Part shown: piece by piece, positions 12,688 to 19,889 of the stretch
How positions within the stretch are numbered: position 1 is the first letter of the stretch
Layout of the letters: each line of letters starts with the position of its first letter
Origin: Bacteroidales bacterium UBA3289
GTDB lineage: Bacteria > Bacteroidota > Bacteroidia > Bacteroidales > UBA932
Assembly (NCBI GenBank): GCA_002361625.1
Contig: DETL01000029.1
Span: forward strand, 636-21,241
Direction of reading: 5' to 3'
DNA length: 20,606 nt
The notes under the pieces: model-generated
Seen by the model: only the letters and a program-made list of their open reading frames with translations
Database searches by the model: none
Told to the model about the DNA's origin: nothing
Program-made: the position numbers and the translations under genes

Positions 12688-13306
12688 TCCCGAGGAAATC
12701 GGCAGGCTGGAACTGGCTTCCTTCCCGGGGGAGATCCATGTGATCGATTCCCTGGAAGAGGAGTTCGGCCAGGCGATTTCCTATCTGAAACGCCAGAAAG
12801 TCATTGGGTTCGATACGGAAACGCGTCCCACTTTCTCTCCGGACCAGTGCTCCAACGGAACGGCCCTCCTGCAGCTCTCGGGGGCGGAAAAGGCCTATCT
12901 GTTCCGGATCAAGAAGATGGGGGCCATCCCGCGCCGCCTCTGCGCCATCCTGGCCAATCCCAACATCGTCAAAGTCGGGGCCGCCATCCATGACGACGTA
13001 CGCGGGCTCCAGAAGTTCGCCGGCTTCCAGCCCCAGAATTTCGTGGACTTGCAGAAAATGGTCTGGGAATACGGGATCCGGGACAAGTCGGTCAAGAAAA
13101 TGACGGCGATCATCCTGGGGTTCAAGATTTCCAAGGCGCAACAGCTCTCCAACTGGGAGGCGGAGACCCTTTCCGAGTCCCAGCAGAAATATGCCGCGAC
13201 GGATGCCTGGGTATGCCGGGAAATGTACCTGCGTCTCCAGCGCTCCGAGAAGGCCCCGCTGACTCCTGAGCAGCTCCATCCGGAGCTATACACCGAACAA
13301 GCTTAA
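12668..13306 (+). CDS. DEDDy 3'-5' exonuclease domain protein (RNase D-like)
   Basis: This 212-residue, one-domain exonuclease probably removes nucleotides from RNA or DNA 3' ends with two metal ions. The DEDDy set is visible: Asp49 and Glu51 in GFDTET, Asp109/110 in AIHDDV, and Tyr175 with Asp179 in KYAATDAW. It lacks the C-terminal HRDC domains of true RNase D, so it may instead resemble the nuclease domain of WRN-type proteins. The ATG at 12668 was chosen. It overlaps the lipoprotein stop by 20 bases and gives the natural MFQITISPEEI start. A longer form would need a TTG at 12647. Three bases separate its stop from the methyltransferase start. Position in the operon suggests RNA maturation, but the substrate is unknown. 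Confidence 0.88.
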   Translation: MFQITISPEEIGRLELASFPGEIHVIDSLEEEFGQAISYLKRQKVIGFDTETRPTFSPDQCSNGTALLQLSGAEKAYLFRIKKMGAIPRRLCAILANPNIVKVGAAIHDDVRGLQKFAGFQPQNFVDLQKMVWEYGIRDKSVKKMTAIILGFKISKAQQLSNWEAETLSESQQKYAATDAWVCREMYLRLQRSEKAPLTPEQLHPELYTEQA

Positions 13307-13309
13307 TCC

Positions 13310-14503
13310 ATGGACAAAGTCATTCTCCGTCCCCACCGTGAGGAGTCGATCCTGCGGTTCCATCCCTGGGTCTTTTCCGGGGCCATCGCACGGATCGTCG
13401 GTTCCCCGGCCGAGGGAGACCTCGTTTCCGTTTATGCTTCCGATGACAAGTATCTTGCGACAGGTCATTACCAGATCGGGTCCATTGCGGTCCGGATCCT
13501 GAGTTTCGACGCGGATCCGCTCGCTCCGGATTTCTGGGAAAAGATGATTGGGAGGGCCTTCCAGGTCCGGGTGGCTTGTGGCCTGCACGGATCGGAAACG
13601 ACCAATTGCTATCGTTTGGTCCACGGGGAAGGCGATGGCCTGCCGGGACTCATCATCGACTATTATGACGGCGTATGTGTCCTTCAGGCCCATTCCGTGG
13701 GCATGTTCAAGGCCAAAGGCGCCATCTGCGCCGCGCTGAAGACCGTGTACGGGGATGCGCTCAGGGCGGTCTATGACAAGAGTTCCGGGACGGCTCCTTT
13801 CAAAGCCGGGCTGGAACTGGTGGACGGATACCTGTACCAGGCTGCGGATTTCACGGCCGATGAGCGGGTTGTCCTCGAGAACGGGAACCGATTCCTGGTG
13901 AATTGGAACGAAGGCCAGAAAACCGGTTTCTTCCTGGACCAGCGGGAGAACCGGAATCTGGTGGGGCGTCTTGCAAAGGACCGTACGGTCCTGAACCTGT
14001 TCTGCTATACGGGCGGTTTTTCCATTTATGCCCTGTCGGCCGGAGCCGTCCATGTGGATTCCGTGGACAGTTCCCGCAAGGCGATGGATATGGTGGACCG
14101 GAATGTCGCCCTGAACGGGATTCCGGCGGACCGCCATACGTCATATTGTGCCGATGCCATCGACTTTCTCCGCGATGTTCCGGAAGGGAAGTACGACCTC
14201 ATGATCGTGGATCCGCCGGCATTTGCCAAGCACCGCGGCGCTTTGAAGAACGCCCTCCGAGCTTATCAGCGGCTGAATGCGGCCGCCATCGCCAAGGTGG
14301 CTCCGGGCGGTTTCGTGTTCACGTTCAGCTGTTCCCAAGTTGTGGATAAGGAAGCCTTTGCCCTTGCCGTCTTCTCGGCCGCGGCCGAGACCGGCCGCAG
14401 CGTCCGTATCCTGGATCGCCTGAATCAGCCCGCCGACCACGCCGTGAATATCTATCATCCGGAAGGGGAGTACCTGAAGGGGCTCCTGCTGTATGTGGAA
14501 TAA
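13310..14503 (+). CDS. Class I SAM-dependent rRNA (cytosine-5)-methyltransferase, RlmI-like
   Basis: This 397-residue protein closely matches the RlmI layout (E. coli RlmI is 396), an enzyme that puts a methyl group on carbon 5 of a cytosine in 23S rRNA. An N-terminal PUA-like RNA-binding domain occupies about residues 1-75. A linking domain with RLVHGEGDGLPGLIID at 102-117 follows, then GQKTGFFLDQRENR at 202-215. The Rossmann SAM-binding site is LNLFCYTGGFS at 228-238. The catalytic DPPAF is at 301-305 and the candidate catalytic cysteine is Cys341 in FTFSCSQ. It lies three bases after the exonuclease stop. The precise target base in this organism is inferred from the family only. Confidence 0.9.
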   Translation: MDKVILRPHREESILRFHPWVFSGAIARIVGSPAEGDLVSVYASDDKYLATGHYQIGSIAVRILSFDADPLAPDFWEKMIGRAFQVRVACGLHGSETTNCYRLVHGEGDGLPGLIIDYYDGVCVLQAHSVGMFKAKGAICAALKTVYGDALRAVYDKSSGTAPFKAGLELVDGYLYQAADFTADERVVLENGNRFLVNWNEGQKTGFFLDQRENRNLVGRLAKDRTVLNLFCYTGGFSIYALSAGAVHVDSVDSSRKAMDMVDRNVALNGIPADRHTSYCADAIDFLRDVPEGKYDLMIVDPPAFAKHRGALKNALRAYQRLNAAAIAKVAPGGFVFTFSCSQVVDKEAFALAVFSAAAETGRSVRILDRLNQPADHAVNIYHPEGEYLKGLLLYVE

Positions 14504-14504
14504 T

Positions 14505-14535
14505 TTTGCGGATTCGGAAAATCTTCCTATATTTG
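14505..14535 (+). promoter_or_regulatory. Consensus promoter of tRNA-Cys
   Basis: TTTG (14505-14508), 19 bases, then TATATTTG (14528-14535) is a good match to the Bacteroidota promoter consensus. The mature tRNA begins ten bases after the -7 element, leaving only a few 5' leader bases for RNase P. The -33 box begins one base after the methyltransferase stop codon. Confidence 0.8.
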
Positions 14536-14545
14536 TAGTCCCAAC

Positions 14546-14619
14546 GGTGCTATGGCCGAGCGGTTAGGCACAGGTCTGCAAAACCTGCTACAGCGGTTCG
14601 ATTCCGCTTGGCACCTCCA
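14546..14619 (+). tRNA. tRNA-Cys (anticodon GCA), CCA encoded
   Basis: The 74-base sequence folds as a cloverleaf. The acceptor stem is GGTGCTA (14546-14552) with TGGCACC (14609-14615), containing one G-T pair. The anticodon stem is CAGGT/ACCTG around a CTGCAAA loop, which gives anticodon GCA for cysteine. The T arm is AGCGG-TTCGATT-CCGCT (14592-14608). The discriminator base is T14616, as expected for cysteine tRNAs, and CCA is encoded at 14617-14619. It has its own promoter upstream and the terminator stem starts on its last base. Confidence 0.97.
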
Positions 14620-14658
14620 AAATCGCCCTTACAGATTTCTGTAGGGGCGATTTTTTTT
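14619..14658 (+). terminator. Strong intrinsic terminator after tRNA-Cys, possibly bidirectional
   Basis: A nearly perfect hairpin pairs 14619-14635 with 14638-14654, with one G-T pair and a tiny loop. The GC core is TCGCCC/GGGCGA, and eight T residues (14651-14658) follow on the plus strand. On the minus strand the same stem ends in only four T residues, so it could also stop the exonuclease gene that ends at 14682. Confidence 0.9.
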
Positions 14659-14681
14659 AAGTAATCTCCATCGGTCAATAT

Positions 14682-15176
14682 CTACAAGATACTCATGGCT
14701 ATATAGGCACACGCCTCCGCATCGGCGAGGGCATGATGGTGGCTCGTGAGATCGTAACCGCAGGCGGCGGCGACTGTCTGGAGTTGATGATTTGCGATCG
14801 TTTTGCCGAAGTACTGCCTCGATGCCGACAGAGTATCATGGAACTCATAGTCCGGGTAGTCCATCTGATAGACGCGGAACACCTGCCTGAGACATCCCTC
14901 GTCAAATCGGCTGTTGTGGGCTACGAGCGGAAGTCCCTCGATGAGAGGACCGGCTTTTTCCCAGACATAAGGGAAAACGGGAGCGTCCTCCGTATCCTCC
15001 GGTCCCAGGCCATGGACTCGCCGGCAAAACCATTGGTAATAATCCGGTTCGGGATGGATCAGGCTGTAGAACCGGTCTGCGATCCGTCCGTCACGTACGA
15101 CGACGATCCCGACGCTGCAGACGCTGCTCGGGCATTCGTTGGCTGTCTCGAAATCTATCGCCGCGAAATCTCTCAT
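14682..15176 (-). CDS. DEDDh 3'-5' exonuclease, DnaQ/Pol III epsilon-like
   Basis: This 164-residue stand-alone exonuclease has the full DEDDh set: Asp8 and Glu10 in AAIDFETANE, Asp92 in VAHNSRFDEGCL, and His148 with Asp152 in HHALADAEA. Such small proteins resemble the proofreading subunit of DNA polymerase III or oligoribonuclease-type enzymes, and they act on single-stranded 3' ends. The FETA context and PSSVCSVGIVVVRDG region are typical of DnaQ-like proteins in Bacteroidetes and Firmicutes. Its start overlaps the stop of the upstream deoxyribosyltransferase-like gene (ATGA, 15173-15176 on the minus strand), so the two are translationally coupled. Whether it serves proofreading, repair, RNA turnover or defence cannot be decided here. 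Confidence 0.9.
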   Translation of the reverse strand: MRDFAAIDFETANECPSSVCSVGIVVVRDGRIADRFYSLIHPEPDYYQWFCRRVHGLGPEDTEDAPVFPYVWEKAGPLIEGLPLVAHNSRFDEGCLRQVFRVYQMDYPDYEFHDTLSASRQYFGKTIANHQLQTVAAACGYDLTSHHHALADAEACAYIAMSIL

Positions 15177-15619
15177 CTTTTCCGGGAGCCCTCTTCAGCC
15201 AAACACCGCAGCAATCCTTCCTGATCCTCTACGACTCCGTCGAACAGCTTGTACATCAGTTCCGGCTCCTGTTTTTCGGGCATATAGACAATTGTCCGGA
15301 GTCCTTTGCCGGCGAACCATCCGGCTTCGGTATGGGCACTGCGGCCGCAGGGGAGGACGAGGACGCAGGCGTCGGCCCAGAGCATGGCGTCCAGGTCGGC
15401 TTTGAATCCTTTTTCGGCCACGGGATGGGAAAGGTTCCGGATATATTCCGCCGGCTCCCATTCCTGCCATTTTTCATCCACATCGGCCCAGTGGAAGCCA
15501 CCGGGATTGTGTTCCGGGTTGCGGAAGTCATACACCTGGTGACCGGCGGCCCTGAGGGCGGCCACCACTTCGGGTTGATACTTGTTTCTCCAGCTGGAGG
15601 CGACGTAGATTCTGGCCAT
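15173..15619 (-). CDS. Nucleoside 2-deoxyribosyltransferase-like protein
   Basis: This 148-residue cytosolic protein starts MARIYVASSWRN, as in nucleoside 2-deoxyribosyltransferase-like proteins. It carries the motif ADACVLVLPCGRSAHTEAGW at 82-101, where Glu98 is in the place of the family's catalytic glutamate. Classical members exchange bases between deoxyribosides; related ones hydrolyse nucleotides or nucleosides. The middle (residues 30-60: PEHNPGGFHWADVDEKWQEW) is not shared with the textbook enzymes I know, so the substrate is open. It is the first gene of a minus-strand pair with a DEDDh exonuclease, joined by an ATGA overlap, and has a -7 element upstream. Confidence 0.75.
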   Translation of the reverse strand: MARIYVASSWRNKYQPEVVAALRAAGHQVYDFRNPEHNPGGFHWADVDEKWQEWEPAEYIRNLSHPVAEKGFKADLDAMLWADACVLVLPCGRSAHTEAGWFAGKGLRTIVYMPEKQEPELMYKLFDGVVEDQEGLLRCLAEEGSRKR

Positions 15620-15666
15620 GGATCTTTTCCGTTTAGGGAGGTTTACTATCTGGGGGCTTGGTAGTA

Positions 15667-15674
15667 CAAAGATA
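15667..15674 (-). promoter_or_regulatory. Putative -7 element for the deoxyribosyltransferase-exonuclease pair
   Basis: The minus strand reads TATCTTTG at 15674-15667, an exact consensus match, 47 bases before the start codon at 15619. No TTTG is found 19-21 bases upstream, so the -33 half is missing or degenerate. Confidence 0.55.
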
Positions 15675-15679
15675 GTTTA

Positions 15680-15689
15680 TTTCCGGAAA
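15680..15689. promoter_or_regulatory. 10-base palindrome between divergent promoters, possible operator
   Basis: TTTCCGGAAA is a perfect 10-base palindrome. It lies just upstream of the minus-strand -7 element and about 25 bases upstream of the plus-strand -7 element, where a regulator could affect both genes. A palindrome this short can arise by chance, so the operator role is only a suggestion. Confidence 0.25.
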
Positions 15690-15714
15690 CGATGGACCCA
15701 TGGCAGATTATTGT

Positions 15715-15722
15715 TATCTTTG
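15715..15722 (+). promoter_or_regulatory. Putative -7 element for the GH106-like glycosidase gene
   Basis: TATCTTTG matches the -7 consensus and lies 27 bases upstream of the ATG at 15750. The -33 region has no TTTG, which would fit a gene that depends on an activator, as many polysaccharide-use genes do (inference). Confidence 0.55.
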
Positions 15723-15749
15723 TAATCGACCAAATAAGACGTTTCCCCG

Positions 15750-18700
15750 ATGAAAAGATGGATATCGGTTTTGGCGGCTGCCCTCTCCGTGGTGGGGACG
15801 CACGCACAGGGATCTTTGTATGAAGGATTCGAGAATCCTCCGCAGGAGGCACGGCCGCGGGTATGGTGGCATTGGATGGACGGGAATGTGACTCAGGACG
15901 GCATCCGGAAGGATATCGAATGGATGGAGCGCGTCGGCATCGGCGGTTTCCATCAGTTCGATGCCGGAGGAATCGGAATGAAGACCATCGTGGCCGAACC
16001 CATGCCGTACGGATCTCCCGGCTGGAAGGTCGCCTTTCGCTACGCCATGGAACTGGCCGATGCGAAGGGGATGGAGACGGCGGTAGCCTCCGCACCGGGA
16101 TGGAGTTCCACGGGCGGACCCTGGGTGAAGCCGGAAGATGCCATGAAAAAGCTGACCTGGCGGACCCTCGAAGTGACGGGCCCCGGTCTTCAGGTGCTGC
16201 ACATGCCGGAACCGTTCAAGTCACCGGGCCGCTATCAGAATATCCCCGAAAACAGCAACGTAGAACCGTGGTTCCAACATGTGGCAACCCTGGCTGTAAG
16301 GCTTCCCGATGCGGAAAAATCGCTGAGCGAGATGGGCGCATACGTAACTTCATCCAGCGGCCAGTTTACGGTTTCACAGCTCTCCAATGGCGATTTCTCG
16401 GATGGACAGGAACTCAAGGCCGGAAATGACGGGACCTCCTGGATCGAGTATTCCTTCGACCGCCCGCAGCTGATCCGGGCCCTGACGCTGGGGGGCTGTC
16501 ACCGCCGTGACCAGTGGGGCTCCAATCCGCCCGGATATGACGATTACCTGGAAGTCAGCGATGACGGTGCCGTCTGGCGGAAGGTCTGCGACATCCCGAC
16601 TGCCAGTTTGCCCGTCCTGACGATGGACATCCCGGCTACCCGGGGCAAGCATTTCCGTCTTGTCATGAAGGGTAACCGGAGAATCCCCGAGTTTGTCCTG
16701 CATAGTGTCGTAAAGGTGAATCATGCGGAGGACAAGGCGGGATTTGCCTCCCCCCATGATTTCGCCGATTATCTGACGCCGGAGAGCCAGGATCCCGTGA
16801 TGACGGTCCAGGACCTCAGTCTGGTCGATCAGAACGGTACGCTGATCTGGAAGGTCCCGGAAGGAAGGTGGCGCATCTACCGTTTCAGCGTCTCCCTGAC
16901 CGGAAAGAAGAATCATCCGGCTCCGCCTGAGGCGACCGGACTGGAAGTGGACAAACTGGACCCGGAAGCCTGGCAGCGTTATTTCGAGGATTTCCTCCGG
17001 ATCTACAAAGGATCCTCCGTCCAGTATCTCCTGACCGACAGCTATGAAGCCGGACAGATGACGTGGACCCGCGACATGTTCCGGGAATTCGAGGAAAGGC
17101 GGGGATACGACCTGTTCCCGTGGCTTCCTGCCCTGACGGGGGAGGTGATCCGCAGTTCCGAGGAGACGGAACGGTTCCTGTTCGACTGGCGCCGGACGCT
17201 GGGTGAGCTTTTTGCCGACAATTACAACCGTCTTGGCGCCATCGCCCGGAAAGCTGGCATGAAGGGTATTTATGTCGAGTCCCACGAGAACGGGCATCAG
17301 TTCGTGGGCGACGGCATGGACCTGAAACGGGGAGCCGACATCCCGATGTCCGCCATCTGGGTCCATGACACCCCGGCCGGTTCCACCATCCCCATGGCGA
17401 AAGCCGATATCCGCGAATCGGCCTCGGTGGCCCATATCTACGGACAGAACCTGGTGGCGGCCGAGTCCTTTACGGCGAGCGGCGCCGGGGGAAGAACGTA
17501 TTCTTACAGTCCGCAGTCCCTGAAATACACGGCGGACATCGCCCTATCCTGCGGCTTGAACCGTTTCGTTATCCATGAATCGTCTTCCCAGCCGGACGAC
17601 ACGCACCGGCCCGGCCTGGACCTCATCGGTTATGGGCAATGGTTCAACCGGCACGATACCTGGGCGGAGGAGGCCAAGGTCTGGACGGATTACCTGGCCC
17701 GAAGTTCCTATCTCCTGCAGCAAGGGCATTACAAGGCCGACATCCTGTATTATTACGGCGAGGACAACAGCGTTACCGGTCTCTTCGGCCATCAGCTTCC
17801 GGCCATCCCGGCGGGTTATTCCTACGATTTCATCAATCCCCACGGACTGTTGCATGCAGTGTTCCCCATTGATGGCCAGCTTGTTACCGAATCCGGTATG
17901 AAATATAAACTGCTGGTCCTGGGCCCGAATTGCCGGACGATGTCCTATGCCGTGCTGGAACGTATCCTGTATCTGGCCAAGGCGGGGATCCCGGTATGCG
18001 GAACCCTCCCGGAGCGGGTTGCAGGCCTGAACGACCATCCCGGGGATTTTGAGTATCTGCTCGGTCAGTTGAAACCCCTCCTGCTGGACATGTCTGTCGG
18101 GGAAGCGCTCAGGACGAAAGGCTTCGATCCCGATTTCATCGCTCCGGAGAACTGGGCCTATGTCCACCGGGAAACGGCTGCAGAGGATATCTACTGGATC
18201 CGGAACTTCACCGGAGCGCCGTCTTCCTCCATCGTCATGGTCCGCGGCGGGGAAGGGCAGCCGCGCGTACTGGATCCTGCCACGGGAAAGATCCGCCGGT
18301 TGAACGCAACCTCTTCCTGGGACGGATATCGTTGCTTCAGCCTGGATTTGGAAGAGAACGATGCGCTGTTCGTCGTGATCGGCAAGGCGCCGGAGGTGCC
18401 GGTTACGGTCAAAGAACCGAAAAAGAAGCAGATCCTGGCCCTGGATGGGTCCTGGGATCTCTCCTTCGATTCCGGTTTCGGTGCTCCTTCGACAGCCGTA
18501 TTCGACCACTTGATGTCCTATACGGAGTCTCTGGACCGGAACATCCGCTATTACAGCGGAACGGTGACTTACAGGAAGAACTTTACCTTGGACAAGAAAC
18601 AGACGAGAAGGGCGTCCTCCTTCGAAATCGACTTGGGCTCGGTGAAGGAGCTTGCCCGGGTGTCCGTCAATGGACATGACCTGGGCGTCGTCTGGAAGGC

Positions 18701-18917
18701 GCCTTTCCGTCTGGAAATCCCTGTGGAATACCTGCATCCGGGGATCAACTCGCTGGAAGTGAAGGTGATCAATCTTTGGGTGAACCGGTTGATCGGCGAC
18801 CTGCAACCGGGTGCCTCCCGGAAATGGACCTATGTGTCCTCCAACTTCTACACGGCCGATTCGCCGCTGAAACCGTCCGGCCTTCTTGGCCCGGTGACGC
18901 TGTCACGCGTCCAGTAG
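15750..18917 (+). CDS. Secreted GH106-like glycoside hydrolase (probable alpha-L-rhamnosidase)
   Basis: This 1055-residue exported enzyme probably releases terminal alpha-L-rhamnose from plant polysaccharides or glycosides. The signal peptide (MKRWISVLAAALSVVGTHAQ) is followed by PRVWWHWMDGNVTQDGI at 36-52 and GIGGFHQFDAGG near 73-84, both typical of GH106. Next come a probable inserted beta-sandwich region at about 200-330 and the rest of the catalytic barrel. The barrel shows YLLTDSYEAGQMTWT near 430, GIYVESHENGHQF near 508, and AAESFTASG near 570, whose acidic residues are candidate catalysts. The last 150 residues form a galactose-binding-like jelly roll. The gene is not beside any SusC/SusD pair in this window. 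Its end overlaps the convergent lplA by 15 bases. Rhamnosidase activity is inferred from family only. Confidence 0.85.
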   Translation: MKRWISVLAAALSVVGTHAQGSLYEGFENPPQEARPRVWWHWMDGNVTQDGIRKDIEWMERVGIGGFHQFDAGGIGMKTIVAEPMPYGSPGWKVAFRYAMELADAKGMETAVASAPGWSSTGGPWVKPEDAMKKLTWRTLEVTGPGLQVLHMPEPFKSPGRYQNIPENSNVEPWFQHVATLAVRLPDAEKSLSEMGAYVTSSSGQFTVSQLSNGDFSDGQELKAGNDGTSWIEYSFDRPQLIRALTLGGCHRRDQWGSNPPGYDDYLEVSDDGAVWRKVCDIPTASLPVLTMDIPATRGKHFRLVMKGNRRIPEFVLHSVVKVNHAEDKAGFASPHDFADYLTPESQDPVMTVQDLSLVDQNGTLIWKVPEGRWRIYRFSVSLTGKKNHPAPPEATGLEVDKLDPEAWQRYFEDFLRIYKGSSVQYLLTDSYEAGQMTWTRDMFREFEERRGYDLFPWLPALTGEVIRSSEETERFLFDWRRTLGELFADNYNRLGAIARKAGMKGIYVESHENGHQFVGDGMDLKRGADIPMSAIWVHDTPAGSTIPMAKADIRESASVAHIYGQNLVAAESFTASGAGGRTYSYSPQSLKYTADIALSCGLNRFVIHESSSQPDDTHRPGLDLIGYGQWFNRHDTWAEEAKVWTDYLARSSYLLQQGHYKADILYYYGEDNSVTGLFGHQLPAIPAGYSYDFINPHGLLHAVFPIDGQLVTESGMKYKLLVLGPNCRTMSYAVLERILYLAKAGIPVCGTLPERVAGLNDHPGDFEYLLGQLKPLLLDMSVGEALRTKGFDPDFIAPENWAYVHRETAAEDIYWIRNFTGAPSSSIVMVRGGEGQPRVLDPATGKIRRLNATSSWDGYRCFSLDLEENDALFVVIGKAPEVPVTVKEPKKKQILALDGSWDLSFDSGFGAPSTAVFDHLMSYTESLDRNIRYYSGTVTYRKNFTLDKKQTRRASSFEIDLGSVKELARVSVNGHDLGVVWKAPFRLEIPVEYLHPGINSLEVKVINLWVNRLIGDLQPGASRKWTYVSSNFYTADSPLKPSGLLGPVTLSRVQ

Positions 18918-19883
18918 AAGGGAGGCCAGATCTTCGTCCCGGAGCCTGTCGAAACACTGTTCGACGGGCTCTTTTTTCAGGACCTCCAGCAGATCCTCCC
19001 GTGTGAAGCGGCAGCCTTGCAGCGCCTGTTCAATCCGGTCCGAGGGAATGTTTCCCAGGAAGTCGCCGCCGAAACGGAGACCGCTCAGGCGGCCGTGCAT
19101 CAGGGAGAAGGACGCCTCCACCGTTCCGCAGGAAAACTTCCGCCGGACCTGAAAGGCCGCGGCGGGAGAACGGCCGTAGTTCCATTCCCACGTCCGGAAT
19201 TTCGTGGCGGCATCACTTTCGATCTCGTTCAACTGGGAAGGGGAGAGCGGAAGTTCGCCCTCGCCATCGGACAACAGATCCTGCAGGGCCGCTTGGAAAG
19301 CGTGGATGTCGCCGAACTGGGGTAGATAGTCTTTCAGGTTGGCGACACGGGACCGGACGGATTCCACGCCAGCGGCGGAAAGCTTGCTTCCAGGAACGGA
19401 CAGGACCTTCGTCAGCGTGTCAATATCCACATCGTACATCAGCGTCCCGTGGATCATCAGCCGATTCTTGTACACGCGTTTCGCGTAGCCGGAACACTTG
19501 CGTCCGTCCACCAGGATGTCGTTCCGGCCGCTGAGTTCCGCCGAAACGCCCAGTCTCCGCAAGGCCCGGACCATCGTTTCCAGATAAGCCGGATAATCTG
19601 TCTCCAGGTCCCGGATGCGGCCCGTGATCGTATAATTGAGGTTCTGGAGGTCGTGATAGACAGCCCCGCCGCCGGTCACACGACGGGCCAGCAGGATGTC
19701 ATGGGCCTCCATATAGGGAATGTCCACCTCCGCGAAGGGATTCTGGTTCAGCCCTATAATGACAGACGGCCGGTTCTGCCAAAGGTAGAAAACCGGCTCG
19801 TCCGCCTGGAGTTTTCCGAGGCAATACTCATCGAACGCCATGTTGAAATGCGGGTCGGTGGCGGTATTGCGCAGGTATTTCAT
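18903..19883 (-). CDS. lplA: Lipoate-protein ligase A
   Basis: LplA attaches lipoate, via lipoyl-AMP, to a lysine of the lipoyl domains of 2-oxoacid dehydrogenase or glycine cleavage proteins in the cytosol. The 326-residue product has both domains of a full-length ligase (E. coli LplA is about 338). The lipoyl-AMP loop RRVTGGGAVYHD is at 67-78. Lys129, in GRKCSGYAKR, matches the catalytic lysine, and HGTLMYDVD at 145-153 follows. The C-terminal accessory domain runs from about residue 245. It begins six bases after the decarboxylase subunit stop, so it is probably read from the same transcript. Its final 15 bases overlap the end of the convergent glycosidase gene. Confidence 0.94.
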   Translation of the reverse strand: MKYLRNTATDPHFNMAFDEYCLGKLQADEPVFYLWQNRPSVIIGLNQNPFAEVDIPYMEAHDILLARRVTGGGAVYHDLQNLNYTITGRIRDLETDYPAYLETMVRALRRLGVSAELSGRNDILVDGRKCSGYAKRVYKNRLMIHGTLMYDVDIDTLTKVLSVPGSKLSAAGVESVRSRVANLKDYLPQFGDIHAFQAALQDLLSDGEGELPLSPSQLNEIESDAATKFRTWEWNYGRSPAAAFQVRRKFSCGTVEASFSLMHGRLSGLRFGGDFLGNIPSDRIEQALQGCRFTREDLLEVLKKEPVEQCFDRLRDEDLASLLLDA

Positions 19884-19889
19884 AACGGT

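Noticed and set aside
14546..15619. Integration of a mobile element at tRNA-Cys
   Set aside because: No integrase, no duplicated tRNA 3' end and no composition change is visible; only two small genes follow the tRNA on the other strand.
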